Assembly (NCBI GenBank): GCA_017557265.1
Contig: JAFZAM010000136.1
Span: forward strand, 1-16,240
From: Oscillospiraceae bacterium
Lineage (GTDB): Bacteria > Bacillota > Clostridia > Oscillospirales > Oscillospiraceae
DNA length: 16,240 nt
Reading direction: 5' to 3'
The position numbers and the translations under genes were made by a program. Below the pieces are notes generated by a model that had not been told where the DNA came from, ran no database searches, and saw only the letters and a list, made by a program, of their open reading frames with translations. Position 1 is the stretch's first letter. Each line of letters opens with the position of its first letter. Positions 7,661 through 15,500 of this stretch are shown here, piece after piece.

Positions 7661-7696
7661 GAAAAGAAAAGCCCCGCGGGAGGTCTTCCCGCGGGG
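7661..7696 (-). terminator. Intrinsic terminator of the MFS transporter gene
   Basis: On the minus strand CCCCGCGGGA pairs with TCCCGCGGGG (stem 7672-7681 / 7687-7696, 5-nt loop) and is followed by C and a T-rich run (TTTTCTTTTC). It lies 16 nt past the transporter stop codon. Confidence 0.88.
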
Positions 7697-7712
7697 TCTT
7701 GGTTATCGCGTT

Positions 7713-8984
7713 TTACTCTTTCTCCGCCTCGGGCGCTTCCGCGGGCTCGGGCGCTTCCGCGCTCATCTTTTTCTTGTACTTTTTCATGATGAGCTGGAGG
7801 GCGATGGTGATGGCGGCGGTGACGGCGCCCATGACGAAGGTCGTATAATAGGTGCCGGTGGAATTCACGAGGGCGTTGGACAGAGCGTTGAAGAGGATGG
7901 AGCTCAGGCCCAGAGTAAGCATGGCGACTCCGTAGTTAGTGCCGGTGTACTTGGCGCCGAAGAAGTCGGTGGTGGTGGCGGGGTTGATGGCGCTGGGGCC
8001 TCCGAAGGCGAAGGCCGTTATGAGCACGACCACGAGGTAGACGCCGTTGCCCACGAACATCAGCAGCAGCGCGCAGACGATGGTGATGCAGCAGAGCAGG
8101 ACGTTCGTCTCCACGCGGCCGAGCTTATCCGACAGGGCGGACATGCTGAAGCGGCCGGCGGCGTTGAACGCGCCCGTGAGGGCCACGCAGGTCGTCGCGA
8201 GGGCGGTGCTGAGTCCACGCTCCTCGCCCAGAGGCTTGATGATGGGGTTGAGCATGTTCCACGTCGCGTTATAGAAGAAGATGGTCAGCAGGATGCACCA
8301 GAAGGGGATCGTGCGTATCGCTTCCCCGAGGGGCACCTCCCGCGTGCTCACGATGGCGTTCTTCTTCGCGGCCGGCTTGGGAAGGGCCGCCAGATACTCC
8401 TCGGAGGGGAGCTTTATGAAGCAGCAGGCGATGAGGCCGACCACGAGGAACACTATGGACAGTATCCGCAGGGTGGCGCTGACGGTCATGCTCTTGAGCA
8501 TGGAGCCGATGATGGGGCTGAACGCAACCGTGCCGAGGCCGAAGGCCGCGGTCGCGATGCCGGTGGCGAAGCCGCGCTTGTGGGGGAACCACTTCTGCAC
8601 GCAGGACAAAAGCGCGCCGTAGGCCACGCCGACGCCGATGCCGCCGACGACGGAATAAGTCAGGTAGAACAGCCAGATGGAGCTGCCCTGCTTGAGCAGG
8701 GAGGCGAGAAATACGCCCACGCCGAAGATGATCACGCCCAGGAAGCTTATCTTTTTCGGGCCGAACCTGTCGTTGAGAGCGCCGCCGCCGAAGTTGCCCA
8801 CGCAGAAGGCGAAGAGCATGATGGAGGCGATCAGCCTTACGCTGCCGGGATCCCAGCCGTAATAGGCCTCGGTGGCGCTTTTGAGCACGCTCCAGAGATA
8901 GATGACGCCCACGCAGAGCATCGCCACGAGGGCTGCTATGATGGGCACGACCGGGGATTGTCTCTTTGTTTTGACGGTTTCCAT
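7713..8984 (-). CDS. OFA-family MFS transporter
   Basis: A 423-residue major facilitator with about 12 hydrophobic segments. OFA (oxalate/formate antiporter) family signatures are GVIYLWSVL (26-34) followed by the GWDP loop (43-46), the MFS motif-A loop GGALNDRFGPKK (67-78), KWFPHKRGFATGI (131-143) and GRFSMSALSDKLGR (277-290). It probably carries a small carboxylate or related anion in the inner membrane. Arg278 corresponds to the substrate-binding Arg of OxlT, but the predicted TM11 (about 350-370) has no lysine matching OxlT Lys355, so oxalate/formate exchange is not supported. The tail (407-423) is acidic, built partly on an 18-nt direct repeat (7728-7743 and 7746-7761). The start at 8984 has only a modest AGGGA ribosome site. 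It is divergent from secG and has its own promoter and terminator. Confidence 0.88.
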   Translation of the reverse strand: METVKTKRQSPVVPIIAALVAMLCVGVIYLWSVLKSATEAYYGWDPGSVRLIASIMLFAFCVGNFGGGALNDRFGPKKISFLGVIIFGVGVFLASLLKQGSSIWLFYLTYSVVGGIGVGVAYGALLSCVQKWFPHKRGFATGIATAAFGLGTVAFSPIIGSMLKSMTVSATLRILSIVFLVVGLIACCFIKLPSEEYLAALPKPAAKKNAIVSTREVPLGEAIRTIPFWCILLTIFFYNATWNMLNPIIKPLGEERGLSTALATTCVALTGAFNAAGRFSMSALSDKLGRVETNVLLCCITIVCALLLMFVGNGVYLVVVLITAFAFGGPSAINPATTTDFFGAKYTGTNYGVAMLTLGLSSILFNALSNALVNSTGTYYTTFVMGAVTAAITIALQLIMKKYKKKMSAEAPEPAEAPEAEKE

Positions 8985-9024
8985 TGCGTTTCCCTGCTTT
9001 CGGAATCGTTTTTATTACCTGATA

Positions 9025-9053
9025 ACTTTACCATGCCGTCTCATGACTGTCAA
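9025..9053 (-). promoter_or_regulatory. Sigma-A promoter of the MFS transporter gene
   Basis: On the minus strand a perfect TTGACA (9053-9048) and TAAAGT (9030-9025) are separated by 17 bp. Transcription would begin near 9018, about 33 nt before the ATG. Confidence 0.75.
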
Positions 9054-9137
9054 TCAAAACGGCCTCCGTTTCCGCTCCCGCCGGAAGTTTTTTCGGCGGT
9101 TTGCGAAAACTTTCTCGCAGAAGGGCGAAATTACTGA

Positions 9138-9166
9138 TTGACAAGGCCGTTTCTTTATGATAATAT
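9138..9166 (+). promoter_or_regulatory. Sigma-A promoter of secG
   Basis: TTGACA (9138-9143) and TAATAT (9161-9166) have a 17-bp spacer. The start near 9173 gives a leader of about 54 nt. Confidence 0.75.
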
Positions 9167-9226
9167 CCATTCCACGGCACTGTGAAGTGCGATATATGCC
9201 GTTATCGGCCGAAAGGAATGCTCGTC

Positions 9227-9457
9227 ATGAAACTGGCGCTTACGATAATCCAACTCGTCTGCTGTCTGGCGGTCGTCGCCGTCGTCCTCCTGCAGTCCGG
9301 CAAGAGCGCCGGGCTCTCCGGAGCCATATCCGGCGTCGCCGACACCTTCCTCGCGAAGAACAAGTCCCGCACCGTCGACGCGAAGCTCGCGCGCGCTACC
9401 AAGTGGCTCGCCATCGTGTTCGTCGTGCTGACTCTCCTGCTCAACATCCTCGCGTAA
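9227..9457 (+). CDS. secG: Preprotein translocase subunit SecG
   Basis: A 76-residue SecG, the small non-essential subunit of the SecYEG channel that assists protein export through the cytoplasmic membrane. It has two membrane segments (about 2-21 and 54-75) joined by the conserved loop VVLLQSGKSAGLSGAISG (19-36) and a KNKSRTVDAKL stretch, close to the family pattern. I chose the ATG at 9227 because AAAGGA (9212-9217) lies 9 nt upstream. An in-frame start at 9182 would add CDICRYRPKG-type residues, has no ribosome site and is only about 9 nt from the predicted transcription start. The gene stands alone between its own promoter and terminator rather than next to rnr or smpB. Confidence 0.95.
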   Translation: MKLALTIIQLVCCLAVVAVVLLQSGKSAGLSGAISGVADTFLAKNKSRTVDAKLARATKWLAIVFVVLTLLLNILA

Positions 9458-9464
9458 GCATATC

Positions 9465-9503
9465 AAAAAGCGGACCGGCTGCAAAACGCAGCCGGTCTTT
9501 TTT
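9465..9503. terminator. Bidirectional intrinsic terminator
   Basis: GACCGGCTGC (9473-9482) pairs perfectly with GCAGCCGGTC (9488-9497) around AAAAC, with six T after it. On the minus strand a run of five T follows the stem. It ends secG and the convergent UbiA/HAD operon, whose stop codon overlaps the T run. Confidence 0.92.
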
Positions 9504-10074
9504 ATTTCCAGTCGGTTATCCTGTCGCCCTTGACGAGGAACGCCCTGCGCGCGATGCGCGCCATGGGCTCGTCGGAGCGCGAATCGGAGTAGAACTCCCC
9601 TATCGCGGCGTCCGGCGCGGCCTCGTAAAGTCGGCGCACCTTCTCCTCGCCGTGGCAGTTATCCCCGTCGTACCCGCCCGTCTGCGGGTCGACGCGCGAG
9701 GCGATGAGCAGCCCGACGCCGAGCTCGGCGCATATGTCGCGCAGGAGAAATTCCGGCGAGGCGGAGATCACTATATCGTCCGGCCTGCGCCCCTCGAGAT
9801 AGAAGCTCTTGACGCGCGCGGCGTTCTTCCTCCAGAACTCCGCAACGAGCGCGTCCATGTCGTCGACGCGGGCGAAGACGGAATATATCTTCTGCTTCAT
9901 GCGGGTCTTGTCCGTCAGGCGCAGGGCGTACTTCGCCGCCGCGGCGGCCCATACGAAGACGTACCGCGTCAGCGCCGGGCGCTTTCGGAGCAGAAACGCG
10001 AGAAAGCGCGCGGTCGAGTCGCCGCGGAATATGGTGTTGTCAAAATCGTATGCGTTTACCTCACGCGACGCCAA
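9502..10074 (-). CDS. HAD-IB family phosphatase
   Basis: A 190-residue HAD-superfamily hydrolase of the phosphoserine-phosphatase-like IB group. Motif I is YDFDNTIF (Asp10 nucleophile, Asp12), motif II is ISAS (Ser104), motif III Lys145 in HGEEK and motif IV YSDSRSD (Asp164, Asp168), so the active site is complete. The reading frame opens with TTG at 10074-10072, overlapping the UbiA gene's end by 14 nt. No in-frame ATG or GTG lies between it and motif I, which normally begins within about 10 residues of the start, so the TTG is likely real; GGGGGAAG upstream may serve as ribosome site. Coupling to UbiA suggests the substrate is the phosphorylated polyprenyl product of that enzyme. A general small-molecule phosphatase remains possible. 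Confidence 0.88.
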   Translation of the reverse strand: MASREVNAYDFDNTIFRGDSTARFLAFLLRKRPALTRYVFVWAAAAAKYALRLTDKTRMKQKIYSVFARVDDMDALVAEFWRKNAARVKSFYLEGRRPDDIVISASPEFLLRDICAELGVGLLIASRVDPQTGGYDGDNCHGEEKVRRLYEAAPDAAIGEFYSDSRSDEPMARIARRAFLVKGDRITDWK

Positions 10075-10939
10075 GGATCTTCCCCCCGTATAGCACGGCC
10101 GCTATGATGACCGCAAACAGCACGACGAGCGCGAGCATGACCTTGTCCCCTATGAGCACGTCGACGGGGTCGGCGTAGTCGCTGCGCTCGATGGTGAGGC
10201 TGTATTTCATGCAGATGATGAGCGCCAGCGGCGTCGTCCAGACGAGGTGCGTATCCCCGCCCGGCCGCCCGAGGACGGTCCAGAGCGCGTAGAACACGAC
10301 CGCGGCGCACATGCACATGTACATATTCTTGTCGAGAAACTCCGGCGTATAGAATTTCAGCACGCCGCGCACGTCCTCGGCCTTGTCGCCGAGGCGGCGA
10401 AGCTCGTTGCGGCGCTTGCCGAGGCCGACGAAGAACGAGAGCGCCATGACCGTGAGATAAAGCCACGGCGAGACGGGCTGGTCTATGACCGCGCCGCCGC
10501 AGAGGAGCCTTATGAGAAAGCCCGCCGCGAGCACGCACACGTCCACGAGCGGGATGCGCTTGAGGACGAGGCTGTAGAGGACGTTCATCGCGATATAGGC
10601 GGCGAGCAGTATCGTCAGTATCGGGCTGCGCACCGCGAAGAGCGCGACCGCGAGCAGCGCCGCCGTCAGCACTCCGAAGACGGCCCACGCGGCGCCGGGC
10701 TTTATGCGCCCGGCAGCTATGGGGCGGCTTTTTTTGACCTCGTGCAGAGCGTCCGCCGGAGCGTCGCAGATGTCGTTGAAGATATATACCGCCGAGCTCG
10801 CCGCGCTAAAGAGCAGCGCCGCCCACAGGCAGCGCAGGACCGCCGCGCCCTCCGTCAGCCTTCCGCCGAAGACGAGCGCCGCGAACACGAGCAGATTTTT
10901 GATCCAATGCTTGGGTCTGGCGAGCTTTATCCAGTCCAT
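10061..10939 (-). CDS. UbiA-family prenyltransferase, DPPR-synthase-like
   Basis: A 292-residue integral membrane enzyme with about 8-9 membrane segments. It resembles decaprenyl-phosphate phosphoribosyltransferases (Rv3806c type), which join a polyprenyl phosphate to PRPP, more than quinone prenyltransferases. Seen motifs: ARPKHWIKNLLVFA (7-20), the Asp-rich NDICDAPAD (55-63) followed by KKSRPIAAG (69-77), YSLVLKRIPLVDV (122-134) and SFFVGLGKRRNEL (168-180). I chose the ATG at 10939 because AAAGGG (10954-10949) lies 9 nt upstream and homologues begin at this point. A TTG-initiated extension to 11026 would run through the hairpin-rich leader. The downstream HAD phosphatase overlaps by 14 nt, consistent with a two-step route to a polyprenyl-phospho-ribose-type envelope precursor. 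The lipid and sugar are inferred. Confidence 0.87.
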   Translation of the reverse strand: MDWIKLARPKHWIKNLLVFAALVFGGRLTEGAAVLRCLWAALLFSAASSAVYIFNDICDAPADALHEVKKSRPIAAGRIKPGAAWAVFGVLTAALLAVALFAVRSPILTILLAAYIAMNVLYSLVLKRIPLVDVCVLAAGFLIRLLCGGAVIDQPVSPWLYLTVMALSFFVGLGKRRNELRRLGDKAEDVRGVLKFYTPEFLDKNMYMCMCAAVVFYALWTVLGRPGGDTHLVWTTPLALIICMKYSLTIERSDYADPVDVLIGDKVMLALVVLFAVIIAAVLYGGKILGVA

Positions 10940-11090
10940 TCCTGCACACCCTTTGCGCTTATGGATAAGGTATTCTACCATGAGCAAAAATGCTTGCTCG
11001 CAAGGGCATTTTTGCGAAGCCGTCAATGGCGCAGTGCGAGCGGAGCGAGCGGCGGCGAAGCCGCAAAGACTTGCAAAGCAAGGCTTTACT
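10940..11090 (-). other. Hairpin-rich 5' leader of the UbiA/HAD operon
   Basis: From the predicted transcription start near 11090 to the ATG at 10939 lie about 150 nt with no gene I trust. In transcript order it holds a hairpin 11087-11065 (AAAG/CTTT plus CTTGC/GCAAG stem, 1x1 mismatch), GCGGC-TTC-GCCGC (11064-11052), a GCTCGCTCCGCTCGC run (11049-11035), and a long hairpin 11015-10984. It could be a regulatory leader or a palindromic intergenic repeat that inserted here. Confidence 0.45.
10984..11015. repeat. Long inverted repeat in the UbiA leader
   Basis: GCAAAAATGC (10984-10993) and GCATTTTTGC (11006-11015) are perfect complements around a 12-nt centre that itself folds (TTG-CTCG-CAA). 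In RNA from the minus strand the inner CTTGC/GCAAG stem is followed by CATTTTTGC, so it might also act as a weak attenuator-like terminator. Confidence 0.6.
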
Positions 11091-11096
11091 GCGGAT

Positions 11097-11125
11097 ATTA
11101 TAGCGCAAAAAACTCAATGTGACAA
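11097..11125 (-). promoter_or_regulatory. Sigma-A promoter of the UbiA/HAD operon
   Basis: On the minus strand TTGTCA (11125-11120) and a perfect TATAAT (11102-11097) are separated by 17 bp. It lies about 150 nt upstream of the chosen UbiA start, which implies a long leader. Confidence 0.8.
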
Positions 11126-11189
11126 CCTGCGGCGCGCCTCCGCGCGGCCGGATGCGAAAAAAACTTGGCAAAAACACGCAATTAGTATG

Positions 11190-11218
11190 TTTACGGCGCG
11201 CGGGAAATAATATATAAT
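11190..11218 (+). promoter_or_regulatory. Promoter of the AI-2E-family permease gene
   Basis: TTTACG (11190-11195) and a perfect TATAAT (11213-11218) have a 17-bp spacer. Transcription would start near 11225, about 60 nt before the ATG at 11285. Confidence 0.65.
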
Positions 11219-11242
11219 AATGCGGTAAAGGATATTTCCCGC
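11200..11242. promoter_or_regulatory. Candidate operator: 10-bp inverted repeat over the permease promoter
   Basis: GCGGGAAATA (11200-11209) and its exact complement TATTTCCCGC (11233-11242) are separated by 23 bp. The left arm lies between the -35 and -10; the right arm lies just past the predicted start. This placement suits a repressor or an RNA/DNA hairpin. Confidence 0.5.
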
Positions 11243-11284
11243 AGTTTTGCCCGCACGAAAGACGGCTCCCGCCGGAGGCATTGA

Positions 11285-12490
11285 ATGGAATTCAACCAGA
11301 AAAACATAAAGACGGTCCTGCTGATAATCCTCTTCGCGGTCGTCATATACACCCTGGCAAGGAACGTCACCGTCATTCTGTCGCTGCTGGTCAAGCTCAG
11401 CCACGTGCTCGCGACGGTGACGGCGGGCTTCTGCATCGCCTTTATCCTCAACGTCCCGCTCAATTTCTTCGAGAAAAAGGTCTTCAAGTTTCTCGACAAG
11501 GCCAAGCACAAGTTCTTCCGCAATATCAAGCGCGCCGTCAGCCTCATAGCGACGATGGTCGTCGCCTTCGGCATAGTCGTCGGCGTCGTGCTCGTCGTCC
11601 TGCCGAAGCTCGGCACGACGATAACCGGCCTCGCCGAGGCGCTCCCGGGCTACGTCAACAGCGCGATGGACTGGGTCGAGGGCTTCCTCGAGCGCTTCAA
11701 CATCGAGCGCATGCCCAAGTGGAGCATCGACTGGGACGCCGTCTTCGACAATCTCTACGACTACGTGCTCGGCGGCAACGGCAATATTATCGGCTCCGCC
11801 GCGACCGTCACGACCTCCCTCGCCTCCGGCGTCATCAGCGCCGTTTTCGCCATCGTCATAGGCGTCTACATCCTCGCGCAGAAGGAGCGCGTAGGCCGCT
11901 GGGCGAAGGGCATAGTCGTCGCCTTCCTGCCGGACAAGGCCTCCGACCGCGTGCTGAACGTCGCGCGGCTCTCCAACGAGGTCTTCGCCAACTTCATCAC
12001 CGGCCAGCTCATCGAGGCGATAATACTCGGCATCCTCTGCTATATAGGCATGCTGATATTCCGCTTCCCCTACCCCGAGATCATCGCCGTCGTTATCGGC
12101 ACGACCTCGCTCGTCCCGATGGTCGGCTCCTTCATAGGCGAGCTCATCGGCGCCTTCCTCATCCTGCTCATAAGCCCGCTCAAGGCGCTCTTCTTCGTCA
12201 TCTTCATCCTCGTCCTTCAGCAGGTCGAGGGCTCGCTCATATATCCCCGTGTCGTCGGCAAATCCGTCGGTCTCCCGGGCGTGCTCGTCCTCATCTCGGT
12301 CATCATAGGCAGCAACCTCGGAGGCGTCGCGGGCGCGCTGCTGGGCGTGCCGGTCTGCGCGGTGCTGTTTATCATAATCCGCGAGGCCGTCCGCGAGAGG
12401 ACTCTCAAAAAGGCCGCGGCCGACGGAGGGACGGGCCTGATGGACAACCTCGCCGACTCCATCGCGGGCGAGAAAAAAGCCAAAAAGTAA
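11285..12490 (+). CDS. AI-2E family transporter (PerM/UPF0118-type permease)
   Basis: A 401-residue polytopic membrane protein of the AI-2E exporter family. N-terminal membrane segments lie at about 9-32, 35-57 and 84-106, then an extracytoplasmic-type region (about 107-175) rich in amphipathic helices, and further segments at about 180-200, 235-258, 263-290, 294-312 and 332-367. Family signatures are FITGQLIEAIILGILCYIGM (237-256), TSLVPMVGSFIG (274-285), QQVEGSLIYPRVVGKSVGLP (312-331) and GALLGVPV (350-357). Members include the AI-2 exporter TqsA but also Na+/H+ antiporters and proteins of unknown cargo, so the substrate is open. GGAGG lies 6 nt before the ATG at 11285. The gene appears monocistronic, with its promoter overlapped by an inverted repeat and a bidirectional terminator after it. 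Confidence 0.93.
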   Translation: MEFNQKNIKTVLLIILFAVVIYTLARNVTVILSLLVKLSHVLATVTAGFCIAFILNVPLNFFEKKVFKFLDKAKHKFFRNIKRAVSLIATMVVAFGIVVGVVLVVLPKLGTTITGLAEALPGYVNSAMDWVEGFLERFNIERMPKWSIDWDAVFDNLYDYVLGGNGNIIGSAATVTTSLASGVISAVFAIVIGVYILAQKERVGRWAKGIVVAFLPDKASDRVLNVARLSNEVFANFITGQLIEAIILGILCYIGMLIFRFPYPEIIAVVIGTTSLVPMVGSFIGELIGAFLILLISPLKALFFVIFILVLQQVEGSLIYPRVVGKSVGLPGVLVLISVIIGSNLGGVAGALLGVPVCAVLFIIIREAVRERTLKKAAADGGTGLMDNLADSIAGEKKAKK

Positions 12491-12499
12491 ATTCAGACG

Positions 12500-12531
12500 A
12501 AAAAAGAGCCGGGAAGCTCCCCGGCTCTTTT
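12500..12531. terminator. Bidirectional intrinsic terminator
   Basis: GAGCCGGG (12506-12513) pairs with CCCGGCTC (12520-12527), with six A before it and four T after it. It lies between the convergent permease and carB genes (carB stop at 12544). Confidence 0.9.
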
Positions 12532-12543
12532 ATTATGCTCTTT

Positions 12544-15500
12544 TCAGGCGTCTATCGTCGAGATGGTGAGCGTCGTCTCCTCGAGCACGTCGAGCAGGAC
12601 GCGCACTGTGTCGAGCGAGGTGAAGATGGTGACGTCGTTTTCTATGGCGGTGCGGCGGATGACCTGCCCGTCCTCGTAGTGCACGCCGGACATGACGGCG
12701 CGGGTGTTTATGACGTAGCTGACGTGGCCGGCGCGCATGGCGTCGAGTATCTGCGTGCTGCCCTCGCTTATCTTCTTGAGCGTCCGCGTCTTGATGCCGT
12801 GCTCGCGCATGACCTTGGCGGTCAGGTCCGTCGCCTCGATGTTGAAGCCGAGATCGTAAAAGCGCCGCACGAGCGGGACGGCCTCCTCCTTGTCCTCGTC
12901 GGCGAGGGTGACGATGACCGTCCCGAAGTTCTGCAGCTTCGTGCCGGCGGCGATGAGCGCCTTGTACATCGCGCGCGGGAGGGTCTTGTCGTAGCCTATG
13001 GCCTCGCCGGTGCTCTTCATCTCGGGGCTGAGATAGGCGTCGAGCCCCTTTATCTTACGGAACGAGAAGACGGGGACCTTGACGTAGAACTTGCTCTTCT
13101 CCTCGGGATAGAGCCTGAATATGCCCTGCTCCTTGAGGCTCTTTCCGAGGATGACCTCGGTCGCTATGTCGGCGAGGCTCCACCCCGTCGCCTTGGAGAG
13201 GAACGGGACCGTGCGCGACGAGCGCGGGTTGACCTCGATGATGTAGACCGAGTCGTCCGGGGAGACGATGAACTGGATATTGTAGAGCCCGACGATGCCG
13301 ATGGCGGGGCCGAGCTTCTTGGCGTACTGCAGTATCGTCCCTCTGACCCTGTCGCTGATGGAAAACGGCGGATAGACGCTGATGCTGTCGCCGGAGTGCA
13401 CGCCCGTGCGCTCGACGAGCTCCATGATGCCGGGCACGAAGACGTCCGCGCCGTCGCATATGGCGTCTATCTCGACCTCCCTGCCCCTGATGTATCTGTC
13501 CACGAGCACGGGCTCGTCCTCGTTTACGGCGACGGCGTTTTTCAGGTAGTGGCGCAGGTCGGCCTCCTTGTTGACTATCTCCATGGCGCGCCCGCCGAGC
13601 ACGAAGCTCGGCCGCACGAGCACGGGGTAGCCTATCTCGGCGGCGGCCTTCACGCCCTCCTCGACGGATGTCACGGCGCGGCCCTCCGGCTGCGGGATGC
13701 CGAGCCCTTTCAGGACGGCGTTGAAGGCGTCCCTGTTCTCGGCGCGGTCTATGGCCTCGCAGTCGGTGCCGATGATCTTCACGCCTCTGTCCATGAGCGG
13801 ACGGGCGAGGTTTATCGCCGTCTGCCCTCCGAGCGTCGCAATGACGCCCTCCGGCTTTTCGAAATCGACGACGTTCATGACGTCCTCGGGCGTGAGCGGC
13901 TCGAAATAGAGCTTGTCGGCGGCGGTGTAGTCCGTTGAGACGGTCTCGGGGTTGTTGTTGATTATAATGGCCTCGTAGCCCGCGCGCCTTATGGTCTGCA
14001 CGGCGTGGACGGTCGAATAGTCGAACTCGACGCCCTGCCCTATGCGTATCGGCCCCGCGCCGAGCACGATGATCTTCTTTTTGTCCGTGCGGACGGACTC
14101 GTTTTCCTTCTCGTAGGTCGAATAGAAATACGGCACGTAGCTCTCGAACTCCGAGGCGCAGGTGTCTATCATCTTGAAGACGGGGACTATCCCCGCACCC
14201 TTGCGCAGCGCGGCGACCTCCGTCTCCGTCATGCCCCACGCGGAGGCGACGGCTCTGTCGGAAAAGCCCATGCGCTTGGCGGCGTACAGGACCTCGGCGT
14301 CGCCTCGGGCGGCGCGGAGCCTCTCCTCCATGGCGACGATATTGCGTATCTTGCGCAGGAAGATGAGGTCTATTGCCGTCAGGCGGTTTATCTCGTTGAC
14401 GCTGCCGCCCTTGCGCAGCAGCTCCGCGACGGCGAATATCCGGTCGTCCGTCCCGCGCGAGACGTACTCCTTGAGTTCGTCGGGCTGCATGGCCGCGAAG
14501 CGAGCGTTAGACAGATGATACGCGCCGACCTCCAACGAGCGCACGGCCTTGAGCAGGCTCTCCTCCATCGTACGGCCGACGCTCATGACCTCGCCGGTGG
14601 CCTTCATCTGCGTCCCGAGCGTGTTCGCGGCGGTCGCGAACTTGTCGAACGGGAAGCGCGGCATCTTCGTCACGACGTAGTCGAGCGCGGGCTCGAAGGA
14701 TGCGAGGGTGTTCGCGAGCGGGATCTCGTCGAGGCGCATGCCGACGCCTATCTTCGCGCTTATGCGCGCTATCGGGTAGCCCGAGGCCTTCGAGGCGAGC
14801 GCGGACGAGCGCGAGACCCTCGGATTGACCTCGATGATGTAATACTGCGAGGACTTGGTGTCGAGCGCGAACTGGACGTTGCACCCGCCCTCGACCTTGA
14901 GCGCGCGTATCAGGCGCAGAGCGCTGTCGCGCAGCATCTGGTACTCCTTGTTCGTCAGCGTCTGCGACGGGCAGACGACGATGCTGTCGCCCGTGTGGAT
15001 GCCGACGGGGTCGAGGTTTTCCATGTTGCAGACGGTGATGGCGGTGTCGTTGGCGTCGCGGACGACCTCGTATTCTATCTCCTTGAAGCCCTTGACGGAC
15101 TTCTCCACGAGCACCTCGTGGACGGGGCTGAGGCGGAAGGCGCCGAGGCCTATCTCCTCGAGCTCCGCCTCGTTGTCGGCGAAGCCGCCGCCCTCCCCGC
15201 CGAGCGTGAAGGCCGGGCGCAGGACGACGGGGTAGCCTATCTCGAGCGCCGCCGCCTTCGCCTCGTCGAGGCTGTAGGTTATCTTCGAGGGGATGACGGG
15301 CTCGCCTATGCTCTCGCATAGCTCCTTGAAGAGCTCTCTGTCCTCGGCGCGCTCTATGCTCTCCGACGACGTGCCGAGCAGCTCGACGCCGCACTCGCGC
15401 AGAACGCCCTTCTTCTCGAGCTGTACGGCGAGGTTCAGGCCCGTCTGCCCGCCTATGCCGGGCAGGATGGCGTCCGGGCGCTCCTTGCGGATTATCTTGG

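Noticed and set aside
5653..7848. A 731-codon open frame on the plus strand, antisense to the MoaF-like gene
   Set aside because: High-GC third positions create long antisense frames. It has no ribosome site, its composition is Gly/Ala/Glu/Val-rich without recognisable domains, and it crosses two terminators.
9078..9099. CCGCCG/CGGCGG hairpin with T run as a terminator
   Set aside because: The T run lies in the loop, and the hairpin sits between two divergent promoters where no transcript should end.
9182..9226. Upstream in-frame start for secG
   Set aside because: It lacks a ribosome site and adds 15 residues not typical of SecG; the ATG at 9227 has AAAGGA at good spacing.
10940..11026. 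N-terminal extension of UbiA from a TTG
   Set aside because: It would be read through the hairpin-rich leader; the ATG at 10939 has a ribosome site and matches where homologues begin.
11281..13938. An 885-codon plus-strand frame running through the permease and into carB antisense
   Set aside because: It overlaps two well-supported genes in other frames and a terminator, and its translation is Arg/His/Asp-rich noise.
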